From positions 186,001-250,000 of the forward strand of contig NZ_WFIX01000190.1 of assembly GCF_009745985.1 (NCBI RefSeq): a DNA stretch of 64,000 nucleotides. The letters are read 5' to 3'. Source of the stretch: Microbacterium karelineae. Its GTDB lineage: Bacteria; Actinomycetota; Actinomycetes; Actinomycetales; Microbacteriaceae. Positions 59,402 to 64,000 of the stretch are shown here, in pieces. The notes under the pieces are model-generated. The model was not told where the DNA came from. It made no database searches and worked only from the letters and a program-made list of their open reading frames with translations. Position 1 is the stretch's first letter. Each line of letters opens with the position of its first letter. Made by a program: the position numbers and the translations under genes.

Positions 59402-60271
59402 TCAGCGGTACGCCGCGACGACCCGCGCGATCTCGCCGAGCGCCCGCTCATCGGGCTCGTCGAGCGCCATCCGGCTGAACTGCGCGGGCACGCCGAGCAG
59501 GCGCAGCGCCGCCTTCATCCGCGGCATGTCGCCGCCGATGACGCGGACCACGTCGTCGACGTCGGCCTGCGCCCGTGCGGTGGCTTCGGCGTCGCCGGAG
59601 TCCGCGGCCCGCGCGAGGGCGCGGAACGGCCCCGGCAGAACCGACGAGACACCTGAGACGACGCCCTGCGCCCCGACCTCGCCCGCCGCGACGAGATCCC
59701 GATCCGCGCCGGTGTAGATGAGGAAATCGTCCGAGACGACCGCCCGATAGCCGGCGATCTCGTCGAGTGACAGCTCGCTCGCCTTGAGGCCGACGACCCC
59801 GGGGATCGCGGCGAGGCGCGCGAGCAGCCCCGTGCTGACCGGGTTGCCCGTGCGCGCCGGGAAGATGTAGACGAACAGCTCGCCGTCGCCGACCTCCTCC
59901 GCGATGCCGGAGAAGTACGCGTGCATCGCGTCGTCGCTCGCCGGCAGGTAGTACGGAGTGACAGCGGCGAACTCGCGCGCGCCGAGCTCCTTCGCGATCC
60001 GCACGCGGCGCCGGGCCTCGAACGCGCTCGGCGCCCCGACGTGGATCACGGCGCGCATCCGCGGCGCGATGATCTCCATCGCCTGCGAGACGACCGCGCG
60101 GAACTCGTCGTCGTCGATCGCGGGGAACTCCCCCGTCGTGCCGAGCACGAACCCGCCCTCGTTGCCCGACGCGGCGACGTGCGCGAGAATGGCGCGGTTT
60201 CCGTCGGGATCCAGGGATCCGTCGGCGTGGAACGAGGTGGGGATCGCGGTGAGGATGTCGCGACGGGTCAC
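59402..60271 (-). CDS. DapA/N-acetylneuraminate lyase-superfamily protein
   Basis: 289 residues, TIM-barrel class I lyase. Substrate-carboxylate motif LGTTGEFPAID, tyrosine in FVYIFPARTG and Schiff-base lysine in VVGLKASELS. The family covers dihydrodipicolinate synthase, sialate lyase, keto-deoxy sugar-acid dehydratases and aldolases. Placement after a TTT transporter favours a sugar-acid or dicarboxylate role. The GTG at 60271 overlaps the TctA stop as GTGA. Confidence 0.85.
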   Translation of the reverse strand: MTRRDILTAIPTSFHADGSLDPDGNRAILAHVAASGNEGGFVLGTTGEFPAIDDDEFRAVVSQAMEIIAPRMRAVIHVGAPSAFEARRRVRIAKELGAREFAAVTPYYLPASDDAMHAYFSGIAEEVGDGELFVYIFPARTGNPVSTGLLARLAAIPGVVGLKASELSLDEIAGYRAVVSDDFLIYTGADRDLVAAGEVGAQGVVSGVSSVLPGPFRALARAADSGDAEATARAQADVDDVVRVIGGDMPRMKAALRLLGVPAQFSRMALDEPDERALGEIARVVAAYR

Positions 60272-61905
60272 TGGGGCTTCTCCTTCTTCCCGCGCGGTCG
60301 CGGGTGGTCTTCCGTGCGGATGGTGGCGGTGAGCATGTCGGGCTGCGCGCGCAGATCGGCGTGCGCGCGCTCGACATCGGCCAGGGTGTCGTCGTCGAGA
60401 ACCGACTCGGCGAACGAGGCGCGCCGGTCGCGCGGCCGGCGCGCATTGCGGATCGCGGGGACGACGACGGACGCCACGGCGAGCGCCGTGAGGACGAGCG
60501 CGATGGGGCTGACCGTCTCGAAGAACGGCTTCGTCGGGAGGATCGCGAGTGTGCGCGCGAGGTTCTCCTCCGCCAGCGGCCCGAGCAGCAGGCCGAGGAC
60601 GACAGGGCCGGCGGGGATCTCGAGCCGCTTGAACGCGAGCCCGATGACACCGAAGACGAGCATCTGGATCACGGTCGAGACGCTGTTCGTCGTCGCGTAC
60701 GTGCCGATGAGGCAGAACACGAGGATCCCGCTCCACAGATAGGGCTGCGGGATGTCGAGCAGCTTCACCATGCCCTTCATGCGCACGAGGCTCATGGCGA
60801 GGGCGAGGAGGGTCGCGACGACCATGATCCCCGCGATCGACGCGACGAGCTCGGGGCGCGAGACGAACAGGTCCGGTCCGGGCGTGATGCCCCAGATGAT
60901 GAGGGATCCGATCATGACGGCCATGACGGAGTCGCCGGGGATCCCGAGGGCGAGCGTCGTGGTGAGGGATCCGCCGAGCGTCGCGCTCGACGCCGTGTCG
61001 GAGGCGGCGACGCCCTCGATCGATCCCTTCCCGAACGCGCCGGGGTTCTTCGATACGGCGCGCGCCCGCTCCCAGCCGACGAGGCCGGCGATGTCGCCTC
61101 CCGCGGCGGGGATGAGGCCGACGCCGAGCCCGATCCCGCCTGCGACGCCGACCGCGCGGCCCGTCTGCCGCAGCTCGCGACGCGTCGGCCACCAGCGGCC
61201 GAGGGCCGAGATCGGCCGCGTCGCGGCGGGTCGGTGGGTGAGGAGCTGGTCGAGCAGCTCCGCGATGCCGAACAGACCGATGATGACGGCGATGAAGTTG
61301 AGGCCCTCGACGAGCTCGAGCAGCCCGAACGTGAACCGCTGGTCGGCCGTCGGGGCGTAGGTGCCGACCGCGCCGAGCGCGAGCCCGATGAGGCCCGCGA
61401 GGATCCCCTTGAGCATCGACTTCGACGAGATGCCGATCATGATCGCGATGCCGAACAGGACGAGCGCGAACAGCTCGGGCGAGCGGAAGTAGTTGCGGGC
61501 GAACGTCGCGACGGGTACGGCGAGCGCCGAGAACACGACGATCGACGCGAGGATCCCGACGGCCGACACGATCGCCGACAGCGTCAGGGCGAGCCCGGCA
61601 CGCCCCTGCTTCGCCATCGGATATCCGTCGAGCGTCGTCGCGATCGACGCGGGCGTCCCCGGGGTGTTCACGAGGATCGCCGGGACGCGGTCGCCGAAGT
61701 TCGCCGCGACGTAGATGGTGAGCAGGATCGCGAGGCCCTGGACGGGCTCGAGCGTCATGGTGAATCCGGCCGCGAGCGCGACGACCATGGTCGCCGTGAT
61801 GCCGGGGAAGGCGCCGACGAGGAAGCCGAGGACGAGGCCCGCGAGCATGTACAGGGCGACCGACACGTCGAGCAGCGCGCCGAGGCCATCGAGTACGGGG
61901 GTCAC
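60268..61905 (-). CDS. tctA: Tripartite tricarboxylate transporter, large membrane subunit
   Basis: 545 residues with about twelve membrane segments. TctA signatures GAFPGITATMVVALA, NTPGTPASIATTLDGYPMAKQG and GLIPAAGGDIAGLVGWERAR are present. The C-terminal extension of about 60 hydrophilic residues after the last segment is longer than usual. GTG start overlapping tctB as GTGA. The cargo is set by the binding protein and is unknown. Confidence 0.9.
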   Translation of the reverse strand: MTPVLDGLGALLDVSVALYMLAGLVLGFLVGAFPGITATMVVALAAGFTMTLEPVQGLAILLTIYVAANFGDRVPAILVNTPGTPASIATTLDGYPMAKQGRAGLALTLSAIVSAVGILASIVVFSALAVPVATFARNYFRSPELFALVLFGIAIMIGISSKSMLKGILAGLIGLALGAVGTYAPTADQRFTFGLLELVEGLNFIAVIIGLFGIAELLDQLLTHRPAATRPISALGRWWPTRRELRQTGRAVGVAGGIGLGVGLIPAAGGDIAGLVGWERARAVSKNPGAFGKGSIEGVAASDTASSATLGGSLTTTLALGIPGDSVMAVMIGSLIIWGITPGPDLFVSRPELVASIAGIMVVATLLALAMSLVRMKGMVKLLDIPQPYLWSGILVFCLIGTYATTNSVSTVIQMLVFGVIGLAFKRLEIPAGPVVLGLLLGPLAEENLARTLAILPTKPFFETVSPIALVLTALAVASVVVPAIRNARRPRDRRASFAESVLDDDTLADVERAHADLRAQPDMLTATIRTEDHPRPRGKKEKPQ

Positions 61906-62459
61906 AGGGGGATCCTCAGGGCCAGGCCGAACACCGCGTAGACGAACCCGGTGAGGGCGATCGGGTAGACGACGAGGCCGACGATGCGGCGCTGGCCGAA
62001 CAGGAGCAGGAGGGCGACCATGTAGATCGCCGTCGCCACGGGGAACACCTCGATGCGGTACCCGAAGGCGATGATCGATCCCAGCGACCACAGCGCGATG
62101 AACCCGGCCGTGATCGCGACGGTCGCGATCACGCGCACGGGGCCGCCGCGCGAGACGCTCTCGAGGTCCGCGCGCGTCGGCGCCGGGCGCGTGAGGGAGA
62201 TGACCAGGTGCACGACGCCGGCCGCGACGCCGGCCGTGCCCAGCACCACCGGCCAGGTGCGGGCGTCGATCGCGCCCGAGGACGCCTCGGAGCGCAGGTC
62301 GATCTGGGTCGCGAGAGCGAGGTATCCGGCGAAGAAGGCGACGAGCGCCGCCGCGAAGGCGACCTCGAGCCCCTTCGACGGGCGAGGCGGAACGGCCTCG
62401 CCCGTCGCCGGCGGATCCGTCGTGAGAGACGCGCCCGCATCGTGCTGCGCGGGGCTCAT
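61902..62459 (-). CDS. tctB: Tripartite tricarboxylate transporter, small membrane subunit
   Basis: 185 residues: a hydrophilic N-terminal 30 residues, then four membrane segments typical of TctB (EVAFAAALVAFFAGYLALA, WPVVLGTAGVAAGVVHLVI and two near the end). It overlaps the TctC stop as TGATG. Accessory to TctA in proton- or sodium-driven uptake. Confidence 0.87.
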   Translation of the reverse strand: MSPAQHDAGASLTTDPPATGEAVPPRPSKGLEVAFAAALVAFFAGYLALATQIDLRSEASSGAIDARTWPVVLGTAGVAAGVVHLVISLTRPAPTRADLESVSRGGPVRVIATVAITAGFIALWSLGSIIAFGYRIEVFPVATAIYMVALLLLFGQRRIVGLVVYPIALTGFVYAVFGLALRIPL

Positions 62460-63427
62460 CAGCCGAGGAGCTCCTCGAACAGCGCGAACTGCTCGTCGAC
62501 GAATGCGGTGTGCTCTTCCGCGTCGCGGTAGACGACGAGGTTGCCGGCGTCGTCCTGGAACTGCTGGTAGCTGTCGCTGGCGACGGCCTGGGCGATGGCG
62601 TCCTCGAGCGTCGCGTGCACGTCGTCGGGCAGGCCCGCGGGGGCGTAGATGCCGCCCCAGCCGCCGAACTCGACGTCGACGCCGAGGGCCTCGGAGACGG
62701 TCGGCACATCCGCGGCGTCGGGGTGCCGCTCGTCGTGCATGATCCCGAGGATCCGCACCGCGTCGGACTGCGCGAGCGCCTCGCCGAGGCCCGACACGCT
62801 CGCGACCGTCTCGCCGGATGCGGCCGCGCTCACGGCGGGCGCGCCGCCGTCGTAGGCGACGGGGGTGAGCGCGGCGCCGGACTGCTCGGCGAATCCGAGG
62901 GCGGCGGCCTCCCAGATGGATCCGGCGCCCGCCGTCGCGACGGTGACCTCGCCGCTCTTCGACTGCTCGACGAGGTCTTCGAGCGTCTCGATGTCGCTCG
63001 AGGCCGAGACGGCGATGACGCCCGGCGCGAGCATGATCTGCCCGAGCATGTCGTAGTTCTCGGGCAGCACATCGGCGCCCTGGGTCGTGTTCAGCATGGC
63101 GATCTCGACGGGGCCGAAGCCGATCGTGTAGCCGTCGGCGGGCTGGTCGGCGACGTACTCCATCGCGAGCGCGCCGGCCGCGCCGGGCATGTTCTCGGCG
63201 ATGACGCTCACCCCGAGCGTGTTCTCGAGCTCGGTTGCGAGGGCGCGCGACGACAGATCGGATCCGCCGCCGGCGTCGGCCTGGATGATGAGTCGGATGT
63301 CGTCCTGCGGGAAGGCGGCGTCGCCGCCCTCCTCGCTGTCGACGGGTGTGCACGCGGCGAGGCCGCCGACGGCGATGGCCGCGGCGGAGACGGCGACCGT
63401 GAGACGGGTGATTCTGGTGCGGGGCAT
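62459..63427 (-). CDS. tctC: Tripartite tricarboxylate transporter, substrate-binding lipoprotein
   Basis: 322 residues. Lipobox LAAC (23-26). The Bug/TctC fold shows in IIQADAGGGSDLSSRALATELE, VIAENMPGAAGALAMEYVADQPADGYTI and GIYAPAGLPDDV. Bug-family receptors bind carboxylic acids including citrate, dicarboxylates and aromatic acids. First gene of the tctCBA-lyase operon, downstream of a palindromic operator. Confidence 0.9.
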   Translation of the reverse strand: MPRTRITRLTVAVSAAAIAVGGLAACTPVDSEEGGDAAFPQDDIRLIIQADAGGGSDLSSRALATELENTLGVSVIAENMPGAAGALAMEYVADQPADGYTIGFGPVEIAMLNTTQGADVLPENYDMLGQIMLAPGVIAVSASSDIETLEDLVEQSKSGEVTVATAGAGSIWEAAALGFAEQSGAALTPVAYDGGAPAVSAAASGETVASVSGLGEALAQSDAVRILGIMHDERHPDAADVPTVSEALGVDVEFGGWGGIYAPAGLPDDVHATLEDAIAQAVASDSYQQFQDDAGNLVVYRDAEEHTAFVDEQFALFEELLG

Positions 63428-63475
63428 CTTCGCTCCTCTTCGCGGGGAACCCGGCGCTGTTGTCGGGTGAAAGTC

Positions 63476-63504
63476 ATTCCATCACGTTTACTGTTAACAG
63501 TCAA
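63476..63504 (-). promoter_or_regulatory. Promoter and palindromic operator of the tct operon
   Basis: On the minus strand TTGACT (63504-63499) and TGGAAT (63481-63476) are 17 bases apart. The perfect 12-bp palindrome ACTGTTAACAGT (63490-63501) overlaps the -35 box and spacer. The FadR-type protein encoded next to it is the natural candidate repressor. Confidence 0.6.
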
Positions 63505-63536
63505 CGGGAGGCCTTGAACCGCGAACGCACAGGCTC

Positions 63537-63574
63537 TGCGCGAGCGCACACGTTATTGCGTGTGCGCTCGCGCA
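63537..63574 (-). terminator. 16-bp hairpin after the FadR-type gene
   Basis: TGCGCGAGCGCACACG (63537-63552) pairs perfectly with 63559-63574 around a 6-base loop. It lies 20 bases beyond the regulator stop and upstream of the tct promoter, so it probably insulates the two transcripts. There is no T-run. Confidence 0.75.
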
Positions 63575-63594
63575 ATCCGTGTGCGATGGAGGAG

Positions 63595-64000
63595 CTACGG
63601 CGCGGAGCGCGAGTCGAGCTCGAGCCGCATCCGCTTCTCGGCGCCCGCGAGATGCCCCTGCAGCTCGGCCGCCGCGATCACGGGATCACCCGCACGGATC
63701 ACCTCGTACAGCCGCCGGTGCGCGTCAGCCGCCTCGTGCAGGTCCCGATCGTGGTTGACGGTGACCTGCAGCAGGGCCTCCCACGTCAGCGCGTACTGCT
63801 GCCAGGCTGCGCGCAGCCGGGGGTGGTCGGCGAGCTCGTACAGCAGGTCGTGGAACCGCATATCGGCCGCAAGGAAGGCGGCGTGATCCCCGTCATCCGC
63901 CGCCCGCGCCATCCGCTCGACATCGGCGAGGGCCGGAGCCCAGCGCGCATCGTCGGTCACCATCATCGCCCGCTTCATCGCCAGCTGCTCGAGGGCCCCG
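63595..64000 (-). CDS. FadR-type GntR regulator, C-terminal part (5' end beyond window)
   Basis: Only about 134 C-terminal residues are inside the window. They form an FCD ligand domain: DMRFHDLLYELADHPRLRAAW and HDRDLHEAADAHRRLYEVIRAGD carry the metal/ligand histidines. The DNA-binding domain must lie past the right edge. The adjacent operator and tct operon suggest it controls organic-acid uptake. Confidence 0.82.
   Translation of the reverse strand, partial: GALEQLAMKRAMMVTDDARWAPALADVERMARAADDGDHAAFLAADMRFHDLLYELADHPRLRAAWQQYALTWEALLQVTVNHDRDLHEAADAHRRLYEVIRAGDPVIAAAELQGHLAGAEKRMRLELDSRSAP

Noticed and set aside
60304-61941. A 545-residue plus-strand frame antisense to tctA
   Set aside because: The product is highly charged and repetitive in Arg, Asp and Glu, without any domain, while the opposite strand encodes a clear TctA.

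Overview
The window reads as a chromosomal stretch of a high-GC actinobacterium. Lipobox and twin-arginine signals, GTG starts, dense ATGA/GTGA overlaps, TAnnnT-like -10 boxes and heavy use of the hexamer GGATCC all fit; Microbacteriaceae (Micrococcales) is my best guess, by inference only. There are no tRNA or rRNA genes, transposases, phage genes or CRISPR arrays. It is a carbon-catabolism region: about 60 genes in compact operons, almost all for uptake and breakdown of sugars, sugar acids and aromatic compounds, each with its own local regulator and often a visible operator. No gene-free stretch exceeds 300 bases.

Layout. (1) 1-7194: DeoR regulator diverging from an ABC sugar importer operon ending in DhaK/DhaL-type kinase subunits whose DhaK active-site loop is not the usual dihydroxyacetone type. 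(2) 7238-10697: MHS-family symporter and metallo-beta-lactamase-fold hydrolase opposite a LysR regulator. (3) 10711-13770: lipoprotein, exported phosphoesterase, IclR regulator. (4) 13834-18737: sulfonate/nitrate-type ABC importer with an embedded metallo-hydrolase, opposite a MarR regulator. (5) 18815-22427: beta-ketoadipate lower pathway (PcaIJF) behind a PcaR/PobR-like operator, then an SMP-30 lactonase. (6) 22621-31051: putative aromatic meta-cleavage cluster (FAD monooxygenase, extradiol dioxygenase, two FAH-family enzymes, cyclase, amidohydrolase, MFS transporter, IclR). (7) 31164-33883: second CoA-transferase/thiolase module. (8) 34055-36200: a membrane protein and an exported flavin amine oxidase that looks circularly permuted. 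(9) 36378-51153: essentially complete non-phosphorylative L-fucose pathway with alpha-L-fucosidase, FadR-type and LacI-type regulators and an ABC importer. (10) 51208-59371: a sugar/sugar-acid pathway I cannot assign, under a GntR/UTRA regulator with sites in both promoters. (11) 59402-64000: tripartite tricarboxylate transporter with a DapA-family lyase/dehydratase and a FadR-type regulator cut by the window edge.

How it works together. In the fucose region, fucosidase releases L-fucose, FucU interconverts anomers, an aldo/keto reductase oxidises it, an amidohydrolase opens the lactone, FucD dehydrates fuconate, an SDR oxidises 2-keto-3-deoxyfuconate and an FAH-family hydrolase cleaves the product, in the known pathway to pyruvate and lactate. 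A shared motif, ACATC-N-GATGT, lies upstream of the dehydratase, lactonase/regulator, hydrolase and ABC-transporter transcripts and suggests one regulon under the FadR-type protein.

The most unusual observations are the permuted amine oxidase, three sets of long intergenic hairpins (two of them repeated sequence families), the fucose-regulon motif, and the unassigned sugar-acid operon.
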